A stretch of DNA of 64,000 nt from Vibrio tubiashii ATCC 19109 (GTDB taxonomy: Bacteria > Pseudomonadota > Gammaproteobacteria > Enterobacterales > Vibrionaceae). The notes below the pieces were generated by a model. That model saw only the letters and a program-made list of their open reading frames with translations. It did not search any database and had not been told where the DNA came from. Positions 8,624 to 17,278 of this stretch are shown here, one piece after another. The DNA is taken from NCBI RefSeq assembly GCF_000772105.1, contig NZ_CP009355.1, positions 558,001 through 622,000 of the forward strand. The letters are read 5' to 3'. Each line of letters opens with the position of its first letter. The stretch's first letter is position 1. The position numbers and the translations under genes are program-made.

Positions 8624-10552
8624 ATGCCTATTATTACTCTTCCTGACGGCAGTCAGCGTCAATTTGACAACCCTGTTTCTACTCTTGATGTCGCACAATC
8701 TATCGGCCCTGGTCTTGCTAAAGCAACCATCGCCGGTCGTGTAGATGGTAACCGTGTTGATGCTTGTGATCTTATCGAACAAGATGCAAGCCTAGAAATC
8801 ATCACAGTTAAAGATGAAGTAGATGGTCTAGAAATCGTTCGCCACTCTTGTGCTCACCTACTTGGTCACGCGATCAAGCAGCTTTTCCCTGAAGCGAAAA
8901 TGGCGATTGGTCCGACTATCGATAGTGGTTTCTACTACGATATCGACCTTGAGCACTCTCTAACGCAAGAAGATCTAGAAAAGATTGAAAAGCGTATGAA
9001 AGAGCTTGCTAAGACCAAATACCAAGTCATCAAGAAAAAGGTTAGCTGGCAGGAAGCTCGCGATGCATTTGAAGCTCGCGGTGAAACATACAAGATGGAA
9101 ATCCTAGACGAGAACGTTTCTCGTGATGATCGTCCAGGTCTTTACCATCATGAAGAATATATCGATATGTGTCGTGGTCCACACGTACCACATATGGGTT
9201 TCTGTCAGCACTTCACGCTACTTAACGTAGCAGGTGCTTACTGGCGTGGTAACAGTGACAACAAGATGCTGCAACGTATCTACGGTACTGCTTTCCATGA
9301 CAAAAAAGCGCTTAAAGCGCACCTTACTCGTTTAGAAGAAGCAGCGAAGCGTGACCACCGTAAAATCGGTAAACAGTTAGATCTGTTCCACATGCAGCAA
9401 GAAGCACCGGGTATGGTGTTCTGGCATCATAATGGTTGGTCTATCTTCCGTGACCTAGAAGTGTTCGTACGTCAAAAACTGACAGAGTACGATTACCAAG
9501 AAGTAAAAGGTCCACTAATGATGGATCGCGTTCTTTGGGAGCGCTCTGGTCACTGGGATAAATACGCAGATGCGATGTTCACAACTTCTTCTGAGAACCG
9601 TGAATACGCGATTAAACCGATGAACTGTCCAGGTCACGTACAGATCTTTAACCAAGGTCTGAAATCTTACCGTGATCTACCGCTACGTATGGCAGAGTTT
9701 GGCTCTTGTCACCGTAACGAGCCATCGGGCGCGCTACATGGCATTATGCGTGTACGTGGCTTCACACAGGACGATGCACACATCTTCTGTACTGAAAGCC
9801 AAATCCAAGACGAAGTAACGGGTTGTATCAAGATGGTTTACGATACATACCAAACTTTCGGCTTCTCTAACATCGTGGTTAAGCTATCTACTCGCCCAGA
9901 AAAGCGTGTAGGTTCAGATGAGATCTGGGATCAATCTGAAGAAGCACTTAAGCTATCTCTAGAATCAATGGATATTCCATACGAGATTCAAGAAGGCGAA
10001 GGCGCGTTCTACGGTCCTAAGATTGAATTTACGCTTTACGATTGTCTAGATCGTGCATGGCAGTGTGGAACAGTTCAGCTAGACTTCAACCTACCGGGTC
10101 GTCTAGGTGCTACTTACGTGGATGAAAATAACGAGCGCCAAGTGCCAGTTATGATTCACCGTGCTATTCTAGGTTCACTAGAGCGTTTCATCGGTATTTT
10201 GATCGAAGAATACTATGGCTTCTTCCCAACTTGGTTATCGCCAGAACAGGCTGTAATTATGAATATTACTGACAAGCAGTCAGATTATGTTCAGGAAGTG
10301 GCACAAAAACTACAAAAATGTGGAATTAGAGCTAAAGCGGACTTGAGAAATGAGAAGATAGGCTTTAAAATCCGCGAACATACTTTGAAGCGTGTACCGT
10401 ATATGCTTGTTTGTGGCGACCAAGAAATGGAAGCTGGCGAAATCGCAGTACGTACTCGTAAAGGCAAAGATCTTGGCAAGTTTAAAGTGGATGACTTTAT
10501 CTCATACATCCAAGACGAGATCTCAAGCCGTAAGCTCAATCTGGAGGAATAA
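8624..10552 (+). CDS. thrS: Threonyl-tRNA synthetase
   Basis: This 642-residue class II synthetase matches E. coli ThrRS in length. Order: TGS domain (about 1-61), SAD editing domain (about 62-225, with the HxxxH-type motif [11 protein letters not shown]), catalytic core with PMNCPGH and motif 2 ([10 protein letters not shown], then [13 protein letters not shown]), motif 3 near 515-535 and the C-terminal anticodon-binding domain. It charges tRNA-Thr and edits Ser-tRNA-Thr. It is the first gene of the thrS-infC-rpmI-rplT block and probably self-regulated by the leader at 8497-8604. Its last codons carry the infC ribosome binding site (GGAGG at 10543-10547). Confidence 0.98.
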   Translation: MPIITLPDGSQRQFDNPVSTLDVAQSIGPGLAKATIAGRVDGNRVDACDLIEQDASLEIITVKDEVDGLEIVRHSCAHLLGHAIKQLFPEAKMAIGPTIDSGFYYDIDLEHSLTQEDLEKIEKRMKELAKTKYQVIKKKVSWQEARDAFEARGETYKMEILDENVSRDDRPGLYHHEEYIDMCRGPHVPHMGFCQHFTLLNVAGAYWRGNSDNKMLQRIYGTAFHDKKALKAHLTRLEEAAKRDHRKIGKQLDLFHMQQEAPGMVFWHHNGWSIFRDLEVFVRQKLTEYDYQEVKGPLMMDRVLWERSGHWDKYADAMFTTSSENREYAIKPMNCPGHVQIFNQGLKSYRDLPLRMAEFGSCHRNEPSGALHGIMRVRGFTQDDAHIFCTESQIQDEVTGCIKMVYDTYQTFGFSNIVVKLSTRPEKRVGSDEIWDQSEEALKLSLESMDIPYEIQEGEGAFYGPKIEFTLYDCLDRAWQCGTVQLDFNLPGRLGATYVDENNERQVPVMIHRAILGSLERFIGILIEEYYGFFPTWLSPEQAVIMNITDKQSDYVQEVAQKLQKCGIRAKADLRNEKIGFKIREHTLKRVPYMLVCGDQEMEAGEIAVRTRKGKDLGKFKVDDFISYIQDEISSRKLNLEE

Positions 10553-10555
10553 ACT

Positions 10556-11107
10556 ATTAAAGGCGGAAGACGCGGCCAAGTACCGGCCAAACAAAATGCT
10601 CATCGTTTAAACGGTGAAATTCGTGGCGTTCGTGAAGTTCGTTTAACTGGCGCTGATGGTGAATCAGTTGGTGTTGTTTCTATCCAAGAAGCAGTAGCAG
10701 CAGCTGAAGAAGCTGGTATGGATCTGGTAGAAATCAGTCCAAACGCTGAGCCACCAGTATGTCGTGTAATGGACTACGGTAAATTCCTCTTTGAGAAGAG
10801 CAAATCTGCTAAAGAGCAGAAGAAAAAGCAAAAACAGGTCCAGATTAAGGAAGTAAAATTCCGTCCTGGAACTGATATTGGAGACTATCAGGTAAAACTA
10901 CGCAACCTGACGCGTTTCCTTGAAGAAGGCAACAAAGTGAAGGTAACAATTCGCTTCCGTGGCCGAGAAATGGCACACCAAGAGATCGGTGTTGACGTTC
11001 TAAATCGTCTTAAGGAAGACACTGTTGATTTAGCAGTAGTGGAATCTTTCCCTAAGAAGATCGAAGGTCGTCAGATGATCATGGTTCTTGCCCCTAAAAA
11101 GAAGTAA
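10556..11107 (+). CDS. infC: Translation initiation factor IF-3 (AUU start)
   Basis: This is a 183-residue IF-3. The reading frame begins at ATT 10556-10558, three bases after the thrS stop and 8 bases after GGAGG. Translation from there gives IKGGRRG..., the usual IF-3 N-terminus. The first ATG is 54 codons further in and would delete the N-terminal domain. The AUU start is the known device by which IF-3 discriminates against its own mRNA. The N domain is about 1-75, the lysine-rich linker about 76-95 ([11 protein letters not shown]) and the C domain about 96-183. Confidence 0.96.
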   Translation: MKGGRRGQVPAKQNAHRLNGEIRGVREVRLTGADGESVGVVSIQEAVAAAEEAGMDLVEISPNAEPPVCRVMDYGKFLFEKSKSAKEQKKKQKQVQIKEVKFRPGTDIGDYQVKLRNLTRFLEEGNKVKVTIRFRGREMAHQEIGVDVLNRLKEDTVDLAVVESFPKKIEGRQMIMVLAPKKK

Positions 11108-11127
11108 TTAACGGCTTTGCAAGTAAG

Positions 11128-11159
11128 AAAACTCAGCTGCCGTAAGGTGGCTGGGTTTT
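11128..11159 (+). terminator. Long hairpin between infC and rpmI (attenuator or terminator)
   Basis: A 14-bp helix (AAAACTCAGCTGCC against GGTGGCTGGGTTTT, with three G-U pairs) closes a GUAA tetraloop of the GNRA type. The 3' arm ends in UUUU. It lies 20 bases after the infC stop and 54 bases before rpmI. It could partly terminate transcription or take part in L20-mediated control of rpmI-rplT. Which of the two cannot be decided from sequence. Confidence 0.6.
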
Positions 11160-11213
11160 GTTCGCCCTAATTACTATTGTTTAAAACAACTCAACAATGC
11201 GGAGTTATTCATC

Positions 11214-11408
11214 ATGCCTAAGATGAAAACCAACAAAGGTGCTGCTAAGCGTTTTAAGAAAACTGCTGGTGGTATTAAGTTTAAGCACGCTACTAAACGT
11301 CACATCCTGACTAAGCGTACTACTAAGAACAAGCGTCAGCTTCGTCCAAATGCAATCCTTCCTAAGTGTGAAGTGGCTGCAGTTGCTCGTATGCTACCAT
11401 ACGCATAA
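11214..11408 (+). CDS. rpmI: Large-subunit ribosomal protein bL35
   Basis: This 64-residue, very basic protein begins [17 protein letters not shown], the standard bL35 start, and its length equals the family norm. It lies between infC and rplT as in other gammaproteobacteria. The ribosome binding site GGAG at 11201-11204 can be partly paired by an upstream AACTC (11188-11192), a small helix that could matter for L20 control. Confidence 0.97.
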   Translation: MPKMKTNKGAAKRFKKTAGGIKFKHATKRHILTKRTTKNKRQLRPNAILPKCEVAAVARMLPYA

Positions 11409-11449
11409 TTCTTTTTAGTTTATTAATCGTTTAGTTTAGGAGAAGCATA

Positions 11450-11803
11450 ATGCCTCGCGTAAAACGTGGTGTACAAGCTCGTGCACGTCATAAGAAAGTT
11501 CTAAAACAAGCTAAAGGTTACTACGGTGCACGTTCACGTGTTTACCGCGTAGCTTTCCAAGCAGTTACTAAAGCTGGTCAATACGCTTACCGTGACCGTC
11601 GCAACAAGAAACGTCAATTCCGTCAACTATGGATTGCACGTATCAACGCTGCATCTCGTCAGAATGGTCTATCTTACAGCCGTTTCATCAACGGTCTTAA
11701 GAAAGCATCTATCGAGATCGACCGTAAGATCCTTGCTGACATCGCGGTATTCGACAAAGCTGCATTCGCAGTTCTAGTTGAAAAAGCGAAAGCTGCTCTT
11801 TAA
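11450..11803 (+). CDS. rplT: Large-subunit ribosomal protein bL20
   Basis: This 117-residue basic protein begins [19 protein letters not shown], typical of bL20, with the normal length. bL20 is an early assembly protein of the 50S subunit and represses the rpmI-rplT messenger in E. coli. An AGGAGAAGCATA ribosome binding site precedes it, and a strong terminator follows at 11832-11855. Confidence 0.97.
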   Translation: MPRVKRGVQARARHKKVLKQAKGYYGARSRVYRVAFQAVTKAGQYAYRDRRNKKRQFRQLWIARINAASRQNGLSYSRFINGLKKASIEIDRKILADIAVFDKAAFAVLVEKAKAAL

Positions 11804-11831
11804 TTAGAGTTAGTTTTTAGGATTAAGAAAA

Positions 11832-11855
11832 GGAGAGCTTCGGCTCTCCTTTTTT
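11832..11855 (+). terminator. Intrinsic terminator of the thrS-rplT block
   Basis: A 7-bp GGAGAGC / GCTCTCC stem closes a UUCG tetraloop and is followed by six T residues, with an A tract on the other side. It is a textbook intrinsic terminator. Confidence 0.95.
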
Positions 11856-12015
11856 GTATCTAGATTTTGCGCTTTGCGCATTTATCCACTCAAATTCGAT
11901 TAACCAATCATTCATCGTTACTCCACCTATTGCAAACCTACTGAAATAACTTAATATTTTGCATTCAATCTATTATGCATCTATGACAATAGGCTAGATG
12001 AACAGTGAGGGTAGT

Positions 12016-12480
12016 ATGCAGGCAAAGGAAGCATTTGAAGCGGCGAGTAGTGCAGAGAAAGTCGCGAGCTCGTTGTATAAATGGATTGCAGGTAATCGCG
12101 GACTGAAACGAACGGTTGCTGTGGAACTGCAAGAAAACATCGAGCTTATTCGTTTGTATGTTGAGACGCGCTCTGGGTATGAACAACTCATTCCACAAAT
12201 TAAAGAATCAGCCTATCGAAACGCATTGCAGCAAGGGTTTAACTTTAACTCACTCAATCGCTCCAAAATAGATGCAGCCAGCACTAAAGGTATCAAACAG
12301 CTCGAGCGCTATCATGGTTGGGATACTCAGCGAGTGATTGAAAGCATTTACGCCAAGATCTCGGCAATTAAAGCTGCCATCAAGATTAAAGATAATGCTA
12401 AGCCACTACGATTAGGGGTTCGATTACACAACATCTTCAAGCTTCTTGTGATGCTTTCTAATCACATTGGTCAAAAGTAA
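12016..12480 (+). CDS. Uncharacterised helical protein
   Basis: This 154-residue protein of unknown family starts MQAKEAFEAASSAEKVASSLY. It is predicted mostly helical and rich in Lys, Arg, Glu and Ala, with no signal peptide or membrane segment, so it is probably cytoplasmic. I chose ATG 12016 because GAGG sits five bases upstream. The ATG at 11998 is in frame but has poorer spacing. Only 24 bases separate it from the DUF4440-like gene, so the two may be co-transcribed. No function can be assigned. Confidence 0.65.
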   Translation: MQAKEAFEAASSAEKVASSLYKWIAGNRGLKRTVAVELQENIELIRLYVETRSGYEQLIPQIKESAYRNALQQGFNFNSLNRSKIDAASTKGIKQLERYHGWDTQRVIESIYAKISAIKAAIKIKDNAKPLRLGVRLHNIFKLLVMLSNHIGQK

Positions 12481-12504
12481 AATAGCCGAACGAGGTGATA
12501 GGAA

Positions 12505-12879
12505 ATGGATATTCTGATTGAACAAGAAAAAGCGCTACATCAGTTTTCAGTTCGGAAAGACAAAGCTGAAAGAGAACGACTAATCCACGCGACATTTCGT
12601 GAAGTAGGTAAATCGGGTACCAGCTTTGATTTTGAGACGATCAGTGAAATGATGGAGGGTGAAGAACCTTCTCAAGTTATCATCCAATCACAGGATTATG
12701 AATGCATTCAACTCGAACCTTCCGTTCAGCTTCTTCTGTATAAATCAGCATTAATCTCTGCGGATGGCGAAATTAGTAGCTATGCCAAACGGTCATCGAT
12801 TTGGGCATTTACGGGATGTAACTGGCAACTGAAATATCACCAAGGGACGCCTTGTCCTGCATTTGAAATTGATTCTTAG
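12505..12879 (+). CDS. DUF4440-type (NTF2-like fold) protein
   Basis: This 124-residue protein ends with the pattern LLYKSALISADGEISSYAKRSSIWAF followed by a WQLKYHQGTP strand, typical of small DUF4440/SnoaL-like proteins with an NTF2-like fold. Such proteins are often cytoplasmic dimers and have no common reaction. A GAGGTGA ribosome binding site lies 6 bases before the ATG. The gene is complete and close to the preceding unknown gene. Confidence 0.75.
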   Translation: MDILIEQEKALHQFSVRKDKAERERLIHATFREVGKSGTSFDFETISEMMEGEEPSQVIIQSQDYECIQLEPSVQLLLYKSALISADGEISSYAKRSSIWAFTGCNWQLKYHQGTPCPAFEIDS

Positions 12880-12940
12880 GTTTATCTCTTAGCTCAATCG
12901 AGTGTAGGATGAATAGCGAGTTATTGGTCAAGGAGGACAA

Positions 12941-13431
12941 ATGGAACTAAGACAAGTGCAGCTCTCAGATGCTCAATGGATTGCGGATATCTACAATCAT
13001 TACATCGCCACGACGGCTATCTCATTCGAAGAAGAGTCTGTTTCTATTGAAGATATGAAGGTGAGGATTGATGCCGTTCTCTCTGCTGAGCTACCTTGGA
13101 TTGTGCTCGAAGAGGCGGGCCAACCCCTAGAGTATGCTTATGCGGCTAAGTGGAAACCTCGCAGTGCTTATCGCTATACGGTTGAACCATCTATTTATCT
13201 ATCTAGTGATGCGAAAGGCAAAGGGGCGGGGCAAAAGCTCTATACTGCTCTGATTGCTCAATTACGTGAACTGGCATTAAAAACGCGATAGGAACTATTG
13301 CGCTGCCAAACCCTTCTAGTGTGGCATTACATGAGAAGATGGGGTTTAAAAAGGTTGGAGAGTTCGCCAACATTGGATTCAAGTTTGATCAACATATCTC
13401 CGTAGGTTATTGGCAGTTAGAGCTTAACTAA
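12941..13431 (+). pseudogene. Frameshifted GNAT acetyltransferase (phosphinothricin acetyltransferase-like)
   Basis: The first frame (12941-13291) encodes the N-terminal two thirds of a GNAT of the phosphinothricin acetyltransferase group: YNHYI..T.ISFEEE, PWIVLEEAGQ, YAYAAKW.PRSAYR and the acetyl-CoA loop KGKGAGQKLY. It stops early at 13289. The missing C-terminus (AIGTIALPNPSSVALHEKMGF...SVGYWQLELN) is intact in the -1 frame up to the TAA at 13429. Restoring one G in CTGGCATT near 13272-13274 rejoins the frames into about 163 residues, the normal length. It is either a recent inactivating deletion or a sequencing or assembly error. Confidence 0.85.
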
Positions 13432-13486
13432 ATTGTCCCAAGAATTATCACGAGTCGTGACGAATAAAGGAATGATAGAAACCAAC

Positions 13487-14089
13487 ATGAAACCAGAACA
13501 AATAGGCAAGGCATACGACCAAATTACTCACATTTGGCAAGGCGAAAGTTTCAACTTAGAGAATGGTATTGAGCAACACAAGCGTGCTATTTCGTTTACG
13601 GAGAAACGCGGAAAAGCCCTAGATATTGGTTGCGGTTGTACCGGACGATTCATTGAATTGTTATCGAGCGAGGGGTTCACTCCTTCAGGTATGGACGTGT
13701 CAGGTGAGATGTTGGCGCTAGCCAAAGAGAAACACCCACAGGTTGAGTTTATCAATGCAGATGTCTGTCAGTACGAATTTGCTGAAAAATACGATTTCAT
13801 TACCGCTTGGGACAGTATTTGGCATATTCCTTTAGATCAACAGCGCCACGTGATGACCAAGATTGTCGATAGTCTAAATATCGGCGGTCTTTTCATTTTC
13901 TCATTTGGCGGCACAAGTGAAGAGGGCTTTCACACCAACAGCTTTATGGGGCCAGAAGTCTATTACTCGTCACTCGGAACCAATGGCTTTTTAAGTTTGT
14001 TTATTGAGCTAGGCTGTATGGTTCGACATCTCGAATTTGACCAATACCCAGAGCTTCATACTTATTTGATTGTGGAAAAGCTTAAGTAG
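13487..14089 (+). CDS. Class I SAM-dependent methyltransferase
   Basis: This protein of about 200 residues has the Rossmann methyltransferase core: motif I ALDIGCGCTGRFIELL, a later GMDVSGEMLALAKEK, then NADVCQYEF and a DSIWHIPLDQQ segment. The substrate is unknown. ATG 13487 is picked on the usual N-terminus of such proteins (MKPEQIGKAYDQI). No start has a good ribosome binding site, and in-frame TTG 13433 and ATG 13472 remain possible. It follows the broken acetyltransferase by 55 bases. Confidence 0.8.
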   Translation: MKPEQIGKAYDQITHIWQGESFNLENGIEQHKRAISFTEKRGKALDIGCGCTGRFIELLSSEGFTPSGMDVSGEMLALAKEKHPQVEFINADVCQYEFAEKYDFITAWDSIWHIPLDQQRHVMTKIVDSLNIGGLFIFSFGGTSEEGFHTNSFMGPEVYYSSLGTNGFLSLFIELGCMVRHLEFDQYPELHTYLIVEKLK

Positions 14090-14140
14090 TCGAATTGAGC
14101 TTCAGTGAAGGAAAATGCGCTCGGCATCAGGGAGGATGTA

Positions 14141-14440
14141 ATGTACGCCGTCATTTTTAAAGCGAAAACGGGTAATCAAGATGCCCACTATTCTGAGATG
14201 GTTGCACTTATGCGTGACCTTGCCTTTGACAAATACAACTGTCGAGACTTTATCGCAGTAACAGAAGGTTCTCAGGAGATAGCGATCTCTTACTGGGACA
14301 ATGAAGAAGACATTCGAAGGTGGCACTTAGACAGCCAACACTCCATCGCTCAAAGCTTGGGGCGAGAAAAATGGTATTCATCCTATGTTGTTGAAGTTGT
14401 AGAGATAAAACGTAAGTATACGTTTGGCGAGTCGGTATAA
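14141..14440 (+). CDS. Antibiotic biosynthesis monooxygenase (ABM)-like protein
   Basis: This 99-residue protein starts MYAVIFKAKTGNQDAHYSEM and has the ferredoxin-like ABM pattern, including ISYWDNEEDIRRWHLDSQH. ABM proteins include heme-degrading and quinone monooxygenases and many of unknown role. The ATG at 14141 is preceded by GGAGG at five bases. An in-frame GTG at 14105 would add 12 residues without a better signal. It sits in the run of small accessory genes. Confidence 0.75.
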   Translation: MYAVIFKAKTGNQDAHYSEMVALMRDLAFDKYNCRDFIAVTEGSQEIAISYWDNEEDIRRWHLDSQHSIAQSLGREKWYSSYVVEVVEIKRKYTFGESV

Positions 14441-14497
14441 TAGCGAAAAGCGATCGATAATAAGCCCGATCATACAACAAAGAGGAAATGGTTAACG

Positions 14498-14911
14498 ATG
14501 AACAAAGAAGTACGTGTCGGTGTAGCGGTTGTTATTAAGCGAGATAGCCAAATCCTTCTGGGAGAAAGAATCGGTGCTCACGGCGCTCATACTTGGGCGA
14601 CGCCTGGCGGGCACCTAGAGTTTGGCGAGTCTATTGAAGAGTGTGCTGAGCGTGAAGTTCTGGAGGAAACGGGATTACAGGTCAACGCAGTTAGTAAGCT
14701 TGGGTTTACCAACGACGTGTTCGAACATGAAGACAAGCACTATATTACTTTGTTCGTTGTCGCTGAGTGCGCAGCAGGAGAGGCAAAAATTATGGAACCG
14801 AATAAATGTAAGCAATGGAAATGGTTTGCATTAGATTCACTTCCAGAGCCTTTGTTTTTGCCGATGACCAACTTGTTAGCTGAAAATCCCAACTTAACCG
14901 CTAAGTACTGA
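14498..14911 (+). CDS. Nudix hydrolase (NUDT15/MutT-like)
   Basis: This 137-residue protein has a complete Nudix box at residues 38-60: G-x5-E-x7-R-E-V-L-E-E-T-G-L. The N-terminal segment RVGVAVVIKRDSQILLGERIGAHG with HTWATPGGHLEFGES closely resembles NUDT15-like nucleotide pyrophosphatases. Such enzymes hydrolyse nucleoside di- or triphosphate derivatives, often damaged nucleotides. The exact substrate is not predictable. A ribosome binding site AGAGGAAA precedes the start. Confidence 0.85.
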   Translation: MNKEVRVGVAVVIKRDSQILLGERIGAHGAHTWATPGGHLEFGESIEECAEREVLEETGLQVNAVSKLGFTNDVFEHEDKHYITLFVVAECAAGEAKIMEPNKCKQWKWFALDSLPEPLFLPMTNLLAENPNLTAKY

Positions 14912-14976
14912 ATACCAAAGACTCTTTCTACCTGATACAGACAACAAAACGAACAGACATTACGACTTACTAAGCC

Positions 14977-15423
14977 ATGATATTTAAAGAAACTTTGCCA
15001 ACAAAGGTACCGATGGATTTGCTGCTTGAAGCTGACCCCAGTGAGAAAAGCATTGTAACGTATCTTAGTGACTCTTGGTGCTTTGTCGCTTTAGAGAACG
15101 AGAGAATGGTGGCTGCATGTGTAGTAAAGCCTTTAAGCGACGTACTTGCAGAAATCTTTAATGTTTCAGTGCTACCAGAGTGTCAGCAGAAAGGTATCGG
15201 TTCGAAGCTACTTAGGTATGCGCTCGCTGAGCTAAGCAATAAAGGTGTCAAGCGAGTCGAGTTAGGGACGGGAACGTTTGGTTATCAACTGACTTATTAT
15301 CAAAGGCTAGGTTTTAGAGTCGATAGCGTGGTTAAAGATCACTTTGTAGATAACTACGCTGAAGCTATTTTTGAGTCTGGCATTCAACATAAGGATATGT
15401 TGAGGTTATACATACAGTTATAA
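14977..15423 (+). CDS. GNAT family N-acetyltransferase
   Basis: This 148-residue protein has the GNAT core: strand EIFNVSVLPECQQKGIGSKLLRYAL (motif A, Q-x-x-G-x-G) and ELGTGTFGYQLTYYQRLGFRV near the C-terminus. The acceptor substrate is unknown. It is complete, unlike the related gene at 12941. It is followed 24 bases later by the YbaK-like gene and may share a transcript with it. Confidence 0.82.
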   Translation: MIFKETLPTKVPMDLLLEADPSEKSIVTYLSDSWCFVALENERMVAACVVKPLSDVLAEIFNVSVLPECQQKGIGSKLLRYALAELSNKGVKRVELGTGTFGYQLTYYQRLGFRVDSVVKDHFVDNYAEAIFESGIQHKDMLRLYIQL

Positions 15424-15447
15424 GAACGAAAAATAAGAGGGAATACT

Positions 15448-15933
15448 ATGTCAACGGAACTGAAAGCTTCATCTATCAAAGTTCAAGATTTTTTATCAAG
15501 TCGTGGCCATGACTTCGTGATTCAGCAAATGCCTGCCTCAACTCGCACTGCAGTAGAGGCGGCTGATGCAATTGGTTGTGGTGTCGCTCAAATCGCAAAA
15601 TCGCTCATTTTTAAAAATGGCCAAACAGGCGAGGCAGTACTGATTGTTGCTTCAGGCACCAATATGGTTTGTGCAGACAAAATAGAGCAGCAAACAGGTA
15701 TCCCACTTGAAAAAGCCAATGCGGCATTTGTGCGCGAGAAGGTTGGCTATGCTATTGGCGGTGTGCCTCCCGTCGCTCACACCGCAAAAGTTCAAACCCT
15801 GCTCGATCAGGATTTGAAGCAATACGGTGAGATTTGGGCAGCAGCGGGAACGCCGAATACAGTGTTTAGATTAAAGGCAGCAGATCTTGACAGTTTAACA
15901 GGCGGCCAGTGGCTAGATGTAGCAAAACGCTAG
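15448..15933 (+). CDS. YbaK/EbsC-like aminoacyl-tRNA deacylase
   Basis: This 161-residue protein belongs to the YbaK/ProX editing superfamily (ALQIAKSLIFK-type segment GVAQIAKSLIFK, GVPPVAHTAKVQTLLD and the late WAAAGTPNTVFRL). Members deacylate mischarged tRNAs such as Cys- or Ala-tRNA-Pro. This one is of the shorter, uncharacterised EbsC-like type, so the tRNA substrate is not known. GAGGG lies 6 bases upstream of the ATG. Confidence 0.8.
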   Translation: MSTELKASSIKVQDFLSSRGHDFVIQQMPASTRTAVEAADAIGCGVAQIAKSLIFKNGQTGEAVLIVASGTNMVCADKIEQQTGIPLEKANAAFVREKVGYAIGGVPPVAHTAKVQTLLDQDLKQYGEIWAAAGTPNTVFRLKAADLDSLTGGQWLDVAKR

Positions 15934-15970
15934 TCATGACAAGCAATTAGAGTAGTAGAGGTTTTTAACA

Positions 15971-16447
15971 TTGGTTAGTCCATCAAGCAGGCTAGTCACA
16001 CTGATGACGCTTGCCATGGTTTTTATCAGCGCTTACGTCATTTTAAGAGATACCAGTGTATTTCAAGATGCCGCGAGTGAAAGTGATGTTGAGTTTTACG
16101 ACGTCACCTTCGTTGAGGTGTTTTCTGGCGTTAAAGGTGGGCTATATAGCCATTTACAAGATAAGCAATCTGGTAAACGCATCAATACTGAATACTACCC
16201 ATTTGAGAATGTTCAGAGTCCAAGCCGTGAGGATATTCATGTCGGAGTCGTTCCGCGTTCAAGTGGTCGACTTTACGATATTGTTTTCTTAAAAGTGGGG
16301 GAAACCGTGGTCAAGAAAACGGCTTATGGATTGGCGGATGTTAACCAACAGAGAACTCAGAATGGTACCTCTTACCTCTACATAATCATGCTAGGTGTTG
16401 CAATAGCACTCGGACTTAGTGCCTATGGAAAGCGCAAATCAGAATAA
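15971..16447 (+). CDS. Uncharacterised inner-membrane protein with two transmembrane segments
   Basis: This 158-residue protein of unknown family has a transmembrane helix near the N-terminus (about 8-25), a soluble part of about 100 residues and a second helix near the C-terminus (about 134-152) ending in a basic KRKSE tail. The soluble part is therefore probably periplasmic. The start is taken as TTG 15971 with AGAGG nine bases upstream. ATG 16004 is in frame but would cut into the first helix. It ends 8 bases before the PhzF gene. Confidence 0.55.
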   Translation: MVSPSSRLVTLMTLAMVFISAYVILRDTSVFQDAASESDVEFYDVTFVEVFSGVKGGLYSHLQDKQSGKRINTEYYPFENVQSPSREDIHVGVVPRSSGRLYDIVFLKVGETVVKKTAYGLADVNQQRTQNGTSYLYIIMLGVAIALGLSAYGKRKSE

Positions 16448-16455
16448 GGAAACAA

Positions 16456-17256
16456 ATGGATATTGAGATTTATCAAGTCGACTCTTTTACCTCTCAGCCT
16501 TTTACAGGGAACCCTGCTGGCGTTTGTATTACTCAAGAGCCGCTCGAAGAGTCGCTGATGTATTCGATTGCGGAAGAAATGGCGGTCTCAGAGACAGCGT
16601 TTCTCACATTGAGCAACATGCAACTGAGATGGTTTACGCCCAAAGTTGAGGTTGCACTATGCGGTCACGGTACCCTCGCCGTTGCCTACATCCTTGCGCA
16701 AAAGGGCGCACTCTCAATAGGAGAGAGCGTCGCTTTTAACACACTGTCAGGGCAACTAACGGCCAAACGTAATCACAATAGCATTGAACTAGATTTTCCA
16801 ATTGCGACTTTGACTGGCAGTGAAGAAGCTGATAACTCCTTGTTGTTTGAAGCTTTAGGGTTGAGTCCAAAGCAAATTATTGCCACAAGGCAGTTTGATG
16901 AAAAAGTACTTATACACGTACCTGATTTACAAATACTGGAGCAGTTGAAGCCGAACTTTGATGCCATGAAGCAACTGAAAGGCCGTGGAGTGATTGTCAC
17001 TGCGTTGAGCAATAATACAGAGATTGATTTTGTATCTCGTTATTTTGCTCCTTGGGTTGGCGTCAACGAAGATCCCGTCACAGGCTCTGCTCATTGCGCT
17101 TTAGCCGCATACTGGCAACAGGCGTTAGGTAAAAATAGCTTTAATGCTTACCAAGCCTCTCCTCGGGGTGGGCATATTGGCTTAGAGATAGAAGGTCAGC
17201 GAGTGAAGTTAAGCGGTACCGCTTGCACTACCATTTCAGGCATGCTGCATCTGTAA
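16456..17256 (+). CDS. PhzF family isomerase
   Basis: This 266-residue protein of the diaminopimelate-epimerase-like PhzF family carries FTGNPAGVC near residue 18, the catalytic Glu in MAVSETAFL (about residue 46), GHGTLAVAYIL and DPVTGSAHCAL. PhzF of phenazine producers isomerises trans-2,3-dihydro-3-hydroxyanthranilate. In vibrios without a phenazine cluster the physiological substrate is unknown. No other phenazine gene is present here, so only the family call is safe. Confidence 0.88.
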   Translation: MDIEIYQVDSFTSQPFTGNPAGVCITQEPLEESLMYSIAEEMAVSETAFLTLSNMQLRWFTPKVEVALCGHGTLAVAYILAQKGALSIGESVAFNTLSGQLTAKRNHNSIELDFPIATLTGSEEADNSLLFEALGLSPKQIIATRQFDEKVLIHVPDLQILEQLKPNFDAMKQLKGRGVIVTALSNNTEIDFVSRYFAPWVGVNEDPVTGSAHCALAAYWQQALGKNSFNAYQASPRGGHIGLEIEGQRVKLSGTACTTISGMLHL

Positions 17257-17278
17257 CGCGATACAGCTTAACTCGTTT

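Noticed and set aside
10392..10610. 72-codon ORF spanning the end of thrS and the start of infC
   Set aside because: It is in another frame across two essential genes. The IF-3 frame from ATT 10556 is fully conserved, so this is a shadow.
12000..16450. Run of small co-oriented genes with acetyltransferases, resembling a Vibrio superintegron
   Set aside because: The intergenic stretches show no attC core sites (no paired RYYYAAC and GTTRRRY repeats) and no integrase. Gene spacing and ribosome binding sites look like ordinary accessory chromosomal genes.
16456..17256. Possible phenazine biosynthesis gene from the PhzF call
   Set aside because: No other phenazine gene is nearby, and PhzF-family proteins are common in bacteria that do not make phenazines.
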